From Ovis canadensis (taxonomy: Eukaryota; Chordata; Mammalia; Artiodactyla; Bovidae), in assembly GCF_042477335.2 (NCBI RefSeq), contig NC_091255.1, positions 45,672,501-45,736,500 of the forward strand: a DNA stretch of 64,000 nucleotides, written 5' to 3'. Position 1 is the stretch's first letter. The number at the start of each line of letters is the position of its first letter. Of this stretch, positions 38,160 to 49,862 are shown in pieces. Both the position numbers and the translations under genes were made by a program. Under the pieces are notes generated by a model. The model was given only the letters and a program-made list of their open reading frames with translations, was not told where the DNA came from and searched no databases.

Positions 38160-39700
38160 TACTATGACAAGTCCAGGGGTCTGGTTGGGAAGAGATGTAA
38201 TGGGGACATCTGGGCCAAGGAATCCCAGGTCTCCCTGAACCTCTAGCACTGCAGAAACAGTTCACCCCTTCCTGGAAGAAACTAATATCCCCCTCTTGCT
38301 TCAAAAGGATGTAGAGACCTCTGCCTTGCTGTAATGCACATCTCTCTGGGTCTACCCCATCTCTCCTCCTGGCTACCAGACCAATAACTAGGGTCAAGTC
38401 ACAACATAACCTAGCCAGGGAAATGCTGGCCTTGCCAAAGGAAGAAAAGAGTTGTACCCGTTGCCAATTTTTGCCTCTTAGTTCCAGAAATACCCTTCAC
38501 TGCCTGCTCTGTAGGAATGGATCTGAGCCCTTTAAATGTGTCTTCTTTGCCAGCTGGCATGATGCTAAGCTTCAGCAGTAGAGGGCCATGGACTTTGCAG
38601 GAGCAAGGGGCTTTCCTTCCTAGTTCTCGCGTGCCACTCCTGGCCGGTTCCTGCAGCTTCTCCAGCTCCCAGCTTCTGCAGCATGGGCAGCTTCCATGTC
38701 CAGTTCTGGTGCAGGACAGTCAGCAGCACCCAGCGGCCAGCAGCCTTTCCCAGCACTCCCATCAGAAAGTTTCATAGTGGGCTGAGCCAGGCAGCCCGGA
38801 GGACACATTTGGTGAGTCTGCAGGGCCAATTTCCTGCTCCACCTGCTCAGCACCACAGTGACTTCTCTGCCATCCTGAGAGCCATGACTATATCCTCTAA
38901 ACAAGATCTGGATCTCAGCCCCAGGCTGGCCTCTTCCTGACTGCTCCATCCCAACGTTAAGGGAAGTGGCTGTTCCTTATGTTTGCTGCTTTATACTCTT
39001 CTCAGGTCTCTTTGTTTTTTTTTACTAGCCAATCATTTATCATTCCAGTTCCCTATTATACTTCACTATTCTACATGTCAAAGTTTCCATGTCCAAATTA
39101 CAGTGTGGTTTCTGACTCCTGATTGGACTCTGACTGGTTCAGACTCTATATTCTGAAGTTGTAGGACCTAGCCAGCATGTACTGACAGAAGCCAGGACAG
39201 TATCATGATCAAGATCAAGAGCTAGAGAGTGGTGTAAGGTTGAATAGATGACAGTTTCTTGAAATGGGAGCATTCTGAAAATGCACCCTAGCAAAGCTTC
39301 CACAGGAGATGGTGCTAATATACTGCTGCTAGGATGGCTGTTGGAAATGCAGAGAGAAAATGGCCTACACCGAGAGAAGGAGATAAGCTGAAATTGCTAT
39401 GGGAGGCTCAAAGAAGTAGGCATGCTTGAGTGGAACATACAATGAAGAGCTAGAAAATTCAACAGATAACTGTATTCCACAGGAGGACCTGGAGGTCATG
39501 CCTTTTACCAGAGGAATTAGAAATCTCTGGTGAGAGGGAGACCATGGCTGAGAAGCTCCATGTGTCTGTCCTCTGCTGACCAGAGCTGATGGTACAGAAC
39601 TAGGCTTCCCAATAGCAATGGGGAGGCTAGGATCCTTACATAATGGAGGCAGATGGTAGCACTTAAACATCAGAGGCAAGGTGGATTCAATTATAATGAG
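38160..39700. other. Intergenic sequence, no gene recognised
   Basis: Unique or strongly diverged sequence. The open frame at 38517-38777 and its antisense counterparts overlap one another, have no domain and no splice context, and look like chance frames in GC-richer DNA. The right-hand part may belong to the 5' portion of the ERVL relic that follows. Confidence 0.35.
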
Positions 39701-39767
39701 TGGCCGTGTCAAATTTAGGGGGCAGGGTAGCTGATCTGCAAAGAGTTACAGAGATGATTAATAGAAC

Positions 39768-40326
39768 GTGGCAGGAATGACAATCTCCATTATATCCTCG
39801 CTAAATTCACCAGTCTGGCCTTTGCAAAAAACAGACTGGGCTTCAGGGATTAAAACCGGCTTCACTGCAAACTCAACAAATGGTAGCTCCATTGAAACTG
39901 CTGTGCCAGACTTGGTATCTTTGCTAAAGGTAATTAATACAGCCTCAAGTGTTAATACAGGGTTTATGGCCATTGACCTAGTGAGTGGCGATGCTGGTCA
40001 AAGAGAAGCAGAAAAAAATTTACATTCACTCTAGATGGATAAAAGTATATTTTATAGCCTTATTCCCCCTACCCTCCATCTGTGTCCTCTCTCCTGCCTC
40101 TGATATAATATAGTCCAAAGGGACATGACTGGACATCCTGAAAAGCATCACACTGATACACTACATTGATGACATTATTAATCAGACTACAGGGCCAAGA
40201 AGTGGCAAGTATTTCGTAGGCTTTGCTAAGACACGTTTGCTCTAGAGAGTGGAAAATTATTCTTAAAATTCCAGGGCCTGCCACATCAGTGAAATGTTTA
40301 TGGGTCCAGTGATCTAGGTCATCCAT
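39768..40326 (+). pseudogene. Degenerate retroviral reverse transcriptase fragment
   Basis: The stretch 39768-40034 is open and contains SPVWPLQKTD and, later, NTGFMAIDLV, which sit where RT fingers and the first catalytic Asp are expected. After a frame change the catalytic YIDD box appears at 40162-40173, preceded by His. A further frame change gives a GPATSVK block near 40275. In-frame stops exist, for example TGA at 40126-40128 just upstream in the YIDD frame. The protein would have copied RNA to DNA in an ancestral ERVL element; it is dead here. Confidence 0.7.
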
Positions 40327-40554
40327 GCATGCGTACTAAGTAGTTTCAGTTGCATCTGACTCTTTGTGACCCCATGGACTATAGCCCATCAGGCTCCTCT
40401 ATCCATGGGATTCTCCAGGCAGATACTGGAGTGGGTTGCCATGCCCCCCTCCAGGGGATCTTCCCTGACCCAAGGATCAAACCTGTGTCTCTTAGTCTCC
40501 TGCATTGGCAGGTGGGTTCTTTATCACTAGCACCACATGGGAAGCCCCCTAGGG
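40327..40554 (-). mobile_element. Bov-A2 SINE inserted in the ERVL pol relic
   Basis: 'gactctttgtgaccccatgg' to the reverse head. Flanked by catccat at 40320-40326 and 40555-40561. Confidence 0.8.
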
Positions 40555-40861
40555 CATCCATAATACAGGACAAATCCTTTCATCCTGCACCTTCCAACTT
40601 AAAGAAGTATAATGCCTGGTAGGCCTCAGTGGGTTCTGGAGGCATCTTTCCATACTTGGCTTCAACTCATGTAAATGGTGGCACAAAAGGATGCCAACTT
40701 TAGTGGGGTCCAGAGTTTTAAAAAGTTCTTCAGCAGGTCCAGGCCATGGTGCAAGCAGGCCTACCACTTCACACATTAGGGCCATACAACTGTGGCATTA
40801 GAGGTATTTGTGAAATTATGTGGCATTTATAGCAAGCCCAAATTGAATTACTAGACATGGG
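40555..40861 (+). pseudogene. Degenerate ERVL pol fragment (RT tail/connection)
   Basis: Resumes the pol relic after the SINE. A readable stretch at about 40705-40795 contains WGPEF, then KVLQQVQAMV, the pattern of the region joining RT to RNase H, with stops between. Confidence 0.55.
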
Positions 40862-40960
40862 GTCTTCTTGCCTGGAAAAATCCCACGGACAGAAGAGCCT
40901 GGTGGACTACAGTCCATGAGGTCGCAAAGAGTTGGACACAACTGAATGACTAACACTTTG
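40862..40960 (+). mobile_element. 3' half of a Bov-tA/Bov-A SINE
   Basis: 'cttcttgcctggaaaaatcc' and 'ggtggactacagtccatgag' through the 'gactaacac' end; the tRNA-like head is missing. Confidence 0.75.
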
Positions 40961-41760
40961 CTTATGGGATCTGGAGCAGACCTATTTGTATAAGATCATT
41001 ATCAATTTTTTGCAAAATAGCTGCCTGGAATGCCACTGAACCCTGGTATAAACAGAACACCTGACCTCAGCTATCAGTGTTCATGCAGCCAGAACGTCCC
41101 ATCATGAGCTCAAGTCTGTCAGGTTCCCCAGCTCATAAGGTCAGTGGGCTGAGCAGCACTCTAAGATTTAAGGGATATATTCAAGTTTGAACTCAAGCAA
41201 AGACAGAGGGCACAAGAAAAACATACAAATAAGCTACCCAAGCGTGGCCCAAACCCCCGTGTCTCCCACTGCATGGGCGCTTCTCCTCCAGTTATCCATG
41301 TGTGGTAGATACACGGAGTGGCGGGTGAGGGGCTCTCTAGGATCGTTTGGAGGAAGAGCTTGGTTCACAGAGGGTTTGGCTTGCTGGATACACTCTGGGA
41401 TAGATTACTGTTACATTGCCACCCTCTCTGGGTCATCCGGAGGAAGAGCAATGAGGAAGAATCCTCCATGGGCAGAGCTTTGGCCACGCATGCCAACATC
41501 CATTGCATGTGGAAAAAGGAGCAGCCTGAGGTAAGAATATGCCAGAGACACGCATAGGCGCAAATGGTCTGACTAGTTGTCCAGGGGCTTGAGAAATAAA
41601 GTTTGGATGATCAGGGAACAAAGAAGCATGGTAAAGAGATACGCAGATGGACCTAAGGAATGGGCGTGAAGTGTGAAGATCCTCACAATACACATCAAGG
41701 ACTATCCCAGACATCCACCGTGTCGACACTCTACATGCCAAGTAGAATGAATTGTTGGGC
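40961..41760 (+). pseudogene. Degenerate ERVL RNase H-like region
   Basis: The frame at 41187-41534 contains PPWAEL, matching the RNase H segment around its catalytic Glu, and a later frame contains HNTHQG near 41690, where the family has a conserved His. Multiple stops and frame changes show that it is not expressed as an enzyme. Confidence 0.5.
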
Positions 41761-42242
41761 CAGTTGACATTAACCATTAACACTGATCAATCCAGTGCTC
41801 ACCCAGTAGGTACATGAGTGGAGATCCACGAGAGCAGGGAATAGAAGTCATAACTGGTCCAACTAGTATGGATTCCCACTCACCAAGATCCATCTGGTTA
41901 CTGCCAACCAACCTACTTCTAACAGGCCAATGCCATGGTACAGATACAGCATTGCCATTCCTCAAAGAAATCAACTAGCCGTTTGATAACAGGTTGACCA
42001 CACTGGATCCCTTCTACTCTGGATGCAGCAGCAATTAATCTTGACTGGAATCAACATATATTCTGGTTATGTGTTTGCCTTTCCTGCCACAGGGAAGTTA
42101 ACAGGGACTGCATCAACTTGACTAGGCTATAGCAGCCTTATTCAATCAAACACCAATTCAATCTAGGTTTTGCTGTTATGATTTAACATCTATTGACTTT
42201 AAGGAGCGTCTTCTCAATAATTTGAATGGGCCTCACTAATCA

Positions 42243-42439
42243 AGGCTTCCTTGGTTAGTCAGTAAAGAATCTGCCTGCACTGCAGGAGACCCAGGTTCGA
42301 TCCCTGGTTCAGAAAGATCCCCTGGAGAAAGGAATGGCAACCCACTCCAGTATTCTTGCCTGGGAATCCCGTGGACAGAGGGCTACAGTCCATGGGGTCG
42401 CAAGAGTCAGATACAACTTAGCAACTAAACCGCTACCAT
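42243..42439 (+). mobile_element. Bov-tA SINE in the ERVL LTR-like end
   Basis: Head 'ggcttccttggttagtcagt', box-B 'ggttcgatccctggttcaga' and the common tail. Flanked by ctaatca at 42236-42242 and 42440-42446. Confidence 0.85.
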
Positions 42440-42689
42440 CTAATCAGTTGAAAGGCCTTAAGAGCAACAGTGAGGTTTCCCTGAGGAAGAAGATATTCCA
42501 CTGTGGACTGCAGCATCAGCCCCTGCCTAAGAGTTCTAGACTGCTGATCTGTCAAATAAAGTGTGGACCTATCTAGCTAGCACTCACAACTGTATAAGCC
42601 AGTTCCTTGCAATAAGTTTCTAAAGCTATAGGTAGACACAGATATATCTCCTACTGGTTCTGTCTCTCTGGTAGAGCCCTGGCTGATTT

Positions 42690-45600
42690 AAGGCCTGTGC
42701 CAGCATCACTATCTGAAGGCATACTTTAAAAATTAAAAAAAAAAAGCATGATAGTGGACAGAAAGCCTCTGGCTCCCAAATCACCAGTTTCCAGGGAACT
42801 CATAAGTCCACAGCTCACCTGTCCCAAGCACCTGCTGTGGTATCCATTAATACAGATTTGATGTTAATGACAAGACCAATGAAGAAGAAAACTATTCAGG
42901 ATCATAACTCTCCAGGCTGATAATCACAGATGGCAGCAAATCGCATTTGGCAATGTTATCAATGGATGATAGAAACGGTAACCAGAGACTGTGGCCAATC
43001 TGAGGGGGTGCACGCACATTCATCCAAAGAAGACTTTCATTGAAAAGTCTCCCCCTTGAGAATATGGGCACGTGCTGAAGTTGGGGTGAAGCCAGGTGAC
43101 CCTGCAGGATGAATGCAGCATGACCCCCCCACCGCCCCTCATGTGTGAAGTGACCTGATCAAGCCCTGAAAGGGGTCAGAAGCAGAGGAGTGAGAAGTTG
43201 ACCAGTCAGAGTCATGAGAGATGCTCCTCTGGAGTCAGGAATATTGAACCAAAAAATGAGAACAGTCAGCATTCAGCATCTGAAAATTACTTTTCTTGCT
43301 TTCCGGTTGTGACTTTGTAAAAATCAGTTTAGGAAGCCACCGATCTCCCTTGACTGATGCTCTGATTTCACAACTGGGTTTGTCTTCGTCTCCTGCTGGG
43401 TCCATGAAAGGACATTCATTACCATAGGCCAACCCAGTGGAAGGTTAAAATCAGGGAGCTCACTGGGAAAACGCCAGCCCAATGCGGGCATGGAGCAGCA
43501 GAACTTTTAAAGAACAGGAATGCATGCAGGCTTAGGCAAATGACGGTGGCTTGGGTTAGCAAATAATATTCCAGACAATCTCAGACCACAAAATAGTGCT
43601 CACCCTGGAAAGCTATAAAGTTAGAACTTCAGACATTAGCTAGTTACCAAATTAAGACCATTTTATTTACCTTCTTCGCCCTCAGGGAGCCACATCTTTC
43701 TGTCCAGGTCTGCACCACAAGCAGAATGAATAGAATGATGTCCTTGGGGGTGATGTGACATGTTTGGGTTGGGGCTATGAAGACCATACCAGCTGTCTTC
43801 AGTGAAAGAACAGAGCCCTTGTCAAAGGATTTGTTTTTTTCCATCTTTTTATGATCCAAGTTACCAGACCCGACAGAAGGGTCAAGGAGAGAGCTGGAGA
43901 CGTCAGCTCAGGAGACCAACGGTGGAGCATCTGAAAACTCCACCATATTCAGGGACCCATTCTAGAGAATCCTGACAGCTGCCCCATCAGTTGAATCACA
44001 TGTTGTGAGGATGACAGGAGAACAGGATCCATCAAGGCCACCTAACAAGCAACGGGCAGAACCGTCTCCAACCCCTCTGCCTCCACCTCTACCTCCCTTC
44101 AGACCAGCCCTCTTACAATCTCACGGCCCCTCTGCCTGGCCCTGAGCTCACCCTCTGTGTGCTCACCCAGGCTTGGGCCCCAGACTCAGTCTCTCATCCT
44201 CCACTTTTGCTCTTGTGTTCTAGACTGATGTGCAGGACAGTCACCAGAAGACATTTCCACGTGATGGGGGATAAAGTCAGACAGGTAGGTTTCAGTTTCA
44301 GGAGTCTGAGCTTTCTAGGACTAAACTCCATGTTTCACAGTCCCTGGGGTCTCTGCCCTCATTCTATAGGTGAGGAAACTGACTCCTGGAGAGAAGTGAC
44401 CAGTCAAGGCCACATTGCAAGTTCATGGCAGAGCTGACCCTTGGAAGGTCAGTTCCAGAACCTCCCTGGAGCACTTTCTTATCCTTCCACTTGCATGTTG
44501 ATGTTACCAAACAATGCAGGTGCGTGTGCCCAACGCACAGTAAGGTCAAATCATGCTAAAATGTTGGAGTTTGGATCACAGAAAGGTTTATTATAGGGCC
44601 ATGCACGGAGATGGGTGGCTCATGCCTTAACAACCCCACAGTTATTGAAAGCTTTCATCATAGCCCTTTTAAAAGCAAAAAGTGAGGGAGGGGTGTGATT
44701 AATTGTTGCAAATTTCTTGGTATCAGATCCTTTGTTCCTGAAGTCAGGTCACGGTCAAGTAATGATGTAAATCTCTACCAAATCAAGTACCTGTAAATCT
44801 CTACCAATGAATATTATTCTCTGTCTTGACAAGAAAGGGCCAGGTCCCAAGGCACAATTTTTACCCTCCAAGGTCCCCATCCTGGTTAAGAGGAGGCAGC
44901 TCTCAGCTGGCAGTTTCCTCAGGGCCAGGTCCCCAGACCCTGCCCAGCTGTCATTGCTGAAGGAGGCAGGCACCCAACCCAACTGGCCCTCAGGCTCCTC
45001 AGGCCACCCAAAGGTGGGGAGACAAGATCCCACAGACTGCAACCCAGGCAGACTGCCACTGCTATTAGGTTGCAGAGACAAGGATGCCTCAAGGCCTGGG
45101 CCAAGGCTAGTGGGTGGCCTTGGTGAGGGCTCTGGACACAGTCCCAAGCTTGTTCTCTGGGCTCCCCAGCTCACCCACTGGTCCAGGTGAGCAGGAGGGC
45201 CTTGGGAGAAGGCTGGGATCCGCCTCTTACTTTACTCTCCACCTCACAACCACCACTCTACTGTTATCTGAATCTCCTCATTGTCATCTCTTGACTGTTG
45301 ATTGCCAGTGGGTGGGGCCCATTTGAGGCACTGACCAATGACTGAGCAGGACCAGTTGCCTAGTAACAGGGTGCCACAGCGATGATGCTCAGCAATGGCT
45401 GTGAATGGCCTGCACTCACCGTGCTCTGTTACCTTGGTATTTCTCTCATTTCTGTCTTTCAAAATAAGATGAAAATTCTAATTCATTCATATTTTAAAGG
45501 AGAGGAAGGAATATAGAGACTAATCCAAAACAGCAACAGGTTCCAACTTCATTTTTACTAGATATTCATTCTATAAGCATGTGTTTAATGTGGCATGTTG

Positions 45601-46097
45601 CCATTCTGAGTTGGATTTGTCTTATGCTAAGATATTTGCATCCTTTGAACACCCATGCCAGGAGGCAGGGGCCAAGGGGTCTAGGAAATAGCTTCTTTAC
45701 TAGTGGATAAGCCACAGTCAGATAGTCAAGAATCAAATGCTCAGATTCAGCAGGTTATCCTTGTGGTGCCTATGAGTGGAAAGAGAAATAGAAACTACCT
45801 CTCCTTTCTTTGCCTAGGAAAAATGGAACAGCTTGACCGTGGTTTCCCTCCAGGAGATGCCAAGGTTTTGAAGGCTTCAAATCTCCACTGCTGCTGCCTA
45901 GCACAGTCAATCTGTGAGGCTGTCTCTTATTTTCTCCTTCCGTTGCCCAGACACCTCTGGTCTTCTGAAGGATACTGGATTGAGGCTAATATAAGAATGG
46001 CCTTTCCCAGACTGCTGCGTCAGTGCCCCTTTTCAGGCTGCTAGGAATTCAGGTCTCCAGCTTCCCTAGCAAGTCATCTCACGATAATAGAAGCAAA
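42690..46097. other. Intergenic sequence without recognised genes
   Basis: Mostly unique DNA. A MIR/L2-like piece lies at about 44365-44470 ('ggtgaggaaactgactcctg'). The part at 44575-44830 ('acagaaaggtttattataggg', 'gtaaatctctacca' repeated) resembles a ruminant LTR in reverse, low confidence. Open frames at 44755-45174 (-) and 44807-45190 (+) overlap each other antisense and have no recognisable domain. Confidence 0.4.
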
Positions 46098-46650
46098 GAC
46101 TTCCCTGATGGCCCAGTAGCTAAGATTCCACACTCCCATTGCAGGAGGCCTTCTGGGAACTGGATCCCATGTGCCACAACTAAGAGTTCGCATAGTGCAA
46201 CTAAAGATTCCACATGCTGCAACTAAAAAAAAGAAAAGCCTTCACGGTGGTCCAGTGGTTAAGATTCTACCTGCCAATGCAGGGCACACTGGTTTAGTCC
46301 TTGGTCTGGGAAGATTCCACAGCCCATGCACCACAACTAGAGCCCACGAGAGCAGCTAGTGAGCCCACACACTGCAACTACTGAAGCCTGTAGGCCTAGA
46401 GCCACAACAAGAGAAGCCAGGGCAACGAGAAGCCCAGGCACCACAATGAAGAGCAGCCCCCCTCGCTGCAACTAGAGAAAGCCCGTGTGCAGCAACAAAG
46501 ACCCAGTGCCGCCAAAACTAATAACTAACTAAATAACTAAAAATTAAGAATAAAGATCCCATATGCTGCAACGAAGATGGAAAATCCTGCATGCCTCAGC
46601 TAAGACTCAGTGCAGCCAAATAAAGAATGAAATAAATAAATTAAAATATT
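46098..46650 (+). mobile_element. CHR-type SINE interrupted by a second one
   Basis: The outer element starts 'gacttccctgatggcccagt', runs to about 46237, and resumes at about 46556 with 'atcccatatgctgcaacgaa', ending in AATAAA-rich sequence near 46650. Confidence 0.65.
46238..46555 (+). mobile_element. CHR-2-like SINE nested in a CHR SINE
   Basis: 'gccttcacggtggtccagtg', several 'caactactgaagcc'-type modules and the end 'ccaaaactaataactaact'. It sits inside the older copy in the same orientation. Confidence 0.7.
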
Positions 46651-48199
46651 TTTAAATAATTTTTTTTAAATGATGACAGAAGCAGTGACCATATATGTAA
46701 AGAGCACCAGCCTGGAAAACAGGTCCTAACTCCAGCCTCTGTCACAACCTGCCTTTCTGGGCCAACTGTCCATCCTTCAAAACCCAGCTCAAGCACCACT
46801 TCCTCTGTGTATGGGCCTACTGTGAGGTTTTGAAGGAAGAGAATTGTCTTGATCATCTCATCTTTCTAGGTACTCAATATACAAATAATTATGGAATTGC
46901 TCCAAAATGAGACGGTAATCTTGAAGACAGCTTCCCTATTGTAAGAGTCTATGATGACCCTAACCCCACTTCAGGGGTTGGGCCCCAATGCCTGAGAGGC
47001 ACAGAGAGGTGAAAGACCTAGGATCCTTAAACCCTCAGACCAAGCATGCTCAATCCAAGTGTTCCAACCCAGCTGGTCTCTGACAAGTTACCTCTCTGAG
47101 AGGTAACCCCAGAAGTCACCTCTAGGACACCGATGCAGCATTCTGGGAAAATACATGTATATATCAGGTACACAGGCGTGACAGAGATCTGGAGATTAGA
47201 CATGCCTCTTTCCCCCCACCACCACCCCCCCTCCCCTCCCCCCCCCCACCACTGTGGGCATAGATTAGTCATCTGAAAGCATTTTGAGGTCTGTGATCGC
47301 AGTGTGAGATGAGATGGTGTTTCTTTAACAGGTGAGAAGATGGAGCATTTCCCCAAGGGGATGGAAGGAGAAGAATCTAGAGGAGTTGAGTGATGTGCTG
47401 AGCCACACACATGTTGAGGGGTGATCCAGATTCTCAGCTGACACTCTCAGTTTCTACTCTGGGTTTTCCTGACCAAAGAAAATCTCGACCAGTTTAAGGT
47501 CTCAATCTGCTGCAGCAGACACAGCTGGCCACTTCCTCTCTGAACTCTTTGGGGGCAGGGCAGGGACCTAGGAAGAGCTACTCAATACTTTTGATGTGGG
47601 ACTCACATACAAAAGGTCCTCCTTGATGTGGTTTGAAACGCTGCCATGGTGTGCTTGGATAATAGCTAAATTAGCCCTTCATAAAGACTGGGAATGAAGG
47701 GACGTCTAAATATAACTCTAGGACACAGTTTGAGAACTGCCTGTGGGTAGAATGTAAGAACCCCATCAAGAGGTACAAGATAGGAGAAAAATCAAACCCA
47801 CCCCCCACTCCCACTTTCCCAGTTCTAGGATTTTTTAAAGTTAGAGGAAAAACAGGCAGTAAGAGGTCACATCAGGTCTCTGGACATCTCCACTGCTTCC
47901 AAGCATCAGAGAAGAAAATGCTATTGTGTCTGTGAGTCCGGAGCAGGGGAGGGGTTTGTGAGGGAGGTGCTGGACCATCTGCTGTTGCCAGGCAGCAAAC
48001 ATCCAGCAAGGTTGTGCAGGTGATTTGTGGAGTCAGTGGGTGAGACCTTCTAACACTCTGGGCCCCTGGAAACAGCTTTTATTAGAAACCTTCCATTTTT
48101 CTGGCATTTCACTAATTTAGCCAAACCACTCTTGGCAAAAAGTCTGACTGTCCTTAGCCCCAGGGTGGGTGTGATTTAATTTTATATAGGTAGGAGAGT
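46651..48199. other. Intergenic sequence with a C-rich tract
   Basis: No gene recognised. Contains the C-tract at 47211-47249 and otherwise unique sequence; the sharply increasing GC content begins only after about 48.4 kb. Confidence 0.4.
47211..47249. repeat. C-rich tract able to form G-quadruplex (- strand) or i-motif (+ strand)
   Basis: Four or more C runs of at least four bases in about 40 bases, the longest of eleven, separated by A, CA or T. Confidence 0.7.
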
Positions 48200-48204
48200 G
48201 TTGG

Positions 48205-48365
48205 AGAACGAGCCCTGGGCTGGGCGTAGAAAACAGAGGTCCCAATTCTGGCTGGGTAGTAACTTACCTTGGGACCTTGACCTTGAACAAATCATCCCCC
48301 TTCTCTGGGCCTCTGTTTCCCCAGCAGTAAAACACACAGGTGTGACCTTAGGCTCTCTCCACCGT
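48205..48365 (+). mobile_element. MIR fragment
   Basis: 'aattctggctgggtagtaac', 'cttgaacaaatcatccccct' and 'ctgtttccccagcagtaaaa' follow the MIR order. It lies at the left edge of the CpG island. Confidence 0.65.
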
Positions 48366-48419
48366 GCTCCACCAGGCAATGCTATCCTGCAGTCAGTTGT
48401 ACCACTGGTTCATCTGAGC

Positions 48420-49070
48420 AGGCAAAGTGTTATCCCTGGGGCAGGCGCAAAGGAACTGCTTCTGCTCGGGAACCCCACCCGGGGCAGCAGAAGCGGGGGC
48501 CCAGCGGAAATCCTTTGAGCCCCTTCCCCGTTGGTTTCGGCCCCCAAGATGCCAACTCAAGTTGAGCAAGTGTCCGGCGCTAACAAAAGGGGCCAGTGAT
48601 GGACGTGCGCCCTGCAACCGCGAGCTGCCGCCCGGCGCCCTAGGAGCGCCACGTGTGCCTGCGAGGCGTGCGGGCACCCCTGCCCGAGAAGCGACTCTTT
48701 TGGCGGCCGCACCCGACCCAGAATGTGGCGCCGCCGGAGGCGTGGCCGGAGCCAAAGGGCCGCTGCCAGCCGAAGCCTGATGCCGGCTCCCCGCGGGCCA
48801 ACTCGTCCTTCCTGGACGTGACACACTCCGCTCTCCAGCGACCGCGAAACGGGAAAAGACGGGGACGCCCGGCGAGGTGGGGTGGGGGCGGCCATGGCAA
48901 CGGGGGGGGGGGGGCCGGGAGGGGGCGCGTGTGCAACGCTGCTCCCTCCACGTGTCACTGCGCGGCCCCCGCTCACCGCCCCCGCCGTCTGAATAGCTGT
49001 TCTGTCTCTGCAGATCCCCGCGTCGGCTGCCGATTGTTTAACTCCCAGACTGGCTGGCTCTGTTGAATTT
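48420..49070. promoter_or_regulatory. Isolated CpG island, candidate promoter or insulator
   Basis: CpG dinucleotides are dense here (for example the NotI site at about 48703 and 'ggcgccgccggaggcgtggc' after it) while the flanks are CpG-poor. No TATA box is evident within. Overlapping frames on both strands (such as 48427-48780 + and 48557-49273 -) are what GC-rich DNA gives by chance, and I recognise no protein. A good acceptor-like sequence 'ctgttctgtctctgcag' ends at about 49013. It could be the promoter of an unannotated transcript, or an upstream exon of a neighbouring gene outside the window (PHOSPHO1 lies on this side of ZNF652 in human, from memory). Confidence 0.6.
48880..48929 (+). 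promoter_or_regulatory. G-run cluster with a CTCF-like site inside the CpG island
   Basis: 'gtggggtgggggcggcc' and a 13-base G run are followed by 'ccgggagggggcgcg' (48915-48929), close to the CTCF core pattern with about two mismatches. The G runs also satisfy a G-quadruplex pattern on the + strand. Function is inferred. Confidence 0.4.
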
Positions 49071-49852
49071 CCAGACGCCTCTTTGGGACAGGTCCTGGGG
49101 GAGGGGGCGGAATCTGTTTTCAGGAAAAGCCGGGTACAAATAACCTTGCCTCTGGTCTCTTTTGATTCTCTTGCCATCTGCGTCTGCGACTTGGCGGGGA
49201 CCATAACTCCCTTTAACAGATGGTAAAACTGAGGAGCGAAGCCACTTGGCCAAAAACGCATTGCGAGATACAACTAACAGAAAAGAGAGAATTCCTATCC
49301 CTCCATTGTCAGTCTCGGGAGTGAAGTTCTGGAAAACCCTCCTTAGCAGGGCTCAGAATCAAACAGGCCAATCTCCCTCTTTTCCTGCCTGCATCCCCTG
49401 GTGAGGGGATGGCAGACTTCAAGGATCTAAGCTGAGAGGGAAGGAGGACCTAGGTCCTGGACCTTGCTTTATGTTCCCTGGCTTCCTTTTACAGGATGAC
49501 TCCACTTTCCCCCTCTTGTCTCCACCTTTCCTGGTTTCACTCTATCAGGGTGGGAGGCTAAGGACCATTCCTATTTTCTCATTAATAAATCTGATTAAAG
49601 ACCACTTAAGCGTTCTAACTGGTGGTACTTTGGGTAAGCTCCTTCTCCATCATGAACCTCAGTTTTCCCACCTGTATAAGAAGGATTATATAAACCCCTA
49701 AGAAATTTTCCAGCACTAATATTTCATGATTCTAATTTACATACTTTCTCTGATGTAAAGAGTTAACTTTTCTTCCTTTTTTCCACATCATAATTATACT
49801 TATCTCCCTAGAACCAGTACACATAGTAGCACTCGATAAAAGCCTATAAAGA
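49071..49852. other. Sequence right of the CpG island, no gene recognised
   Basis: Contains MIR-like pieces at about 49200-49265 and 49605-49695 ('ctcagttttcccacctgtat'). No exon recognised. Confidence 0.4.
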
Positions 49853-49862
49853 AGTATAAAGG

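Larger units (their letters stand above)
39700..42690 (+). mobile_element. ERVL-type endogenous retrovirus relic (pol remnants and 3' LTR-like end)
   Basis: Pol-derived frames can be followed in order: RT-like sequence from about 39768, a YIDD motif at 40162-40173, an RT-tail region to about 40860, and an RNase H-like region to about 41760. An LTR-like end reaches 'ttctgtctctctggtagagccc' near 42680. The frame changes repeatedly and is broken by stops and by three SINE pieces, so the copy is non-functional. ERVL is my best family assignment from the pol pattern; LTR family is not settled. Confidence 0.65.

Noticed and set aside
43644..43859. 71-codon - strand frame that briefly suggested a retroviral fragment
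   Set aside because: No order of viral landmarks around it and no motif I could defend.
44755..45190. Open frames of 139 and 127 codons on opposite strands
   Set aside because: They are antisense to each other with no family resemblance; likely chance.
48557..49273. 238-codon open frame on the - strand across the CpG island
   Set aside because: Overlaps several other open frames on both strands, which is expected in GC-rich DNA. No recognisable domain, and its translation is low-complexity Pro/Arg/Ala.
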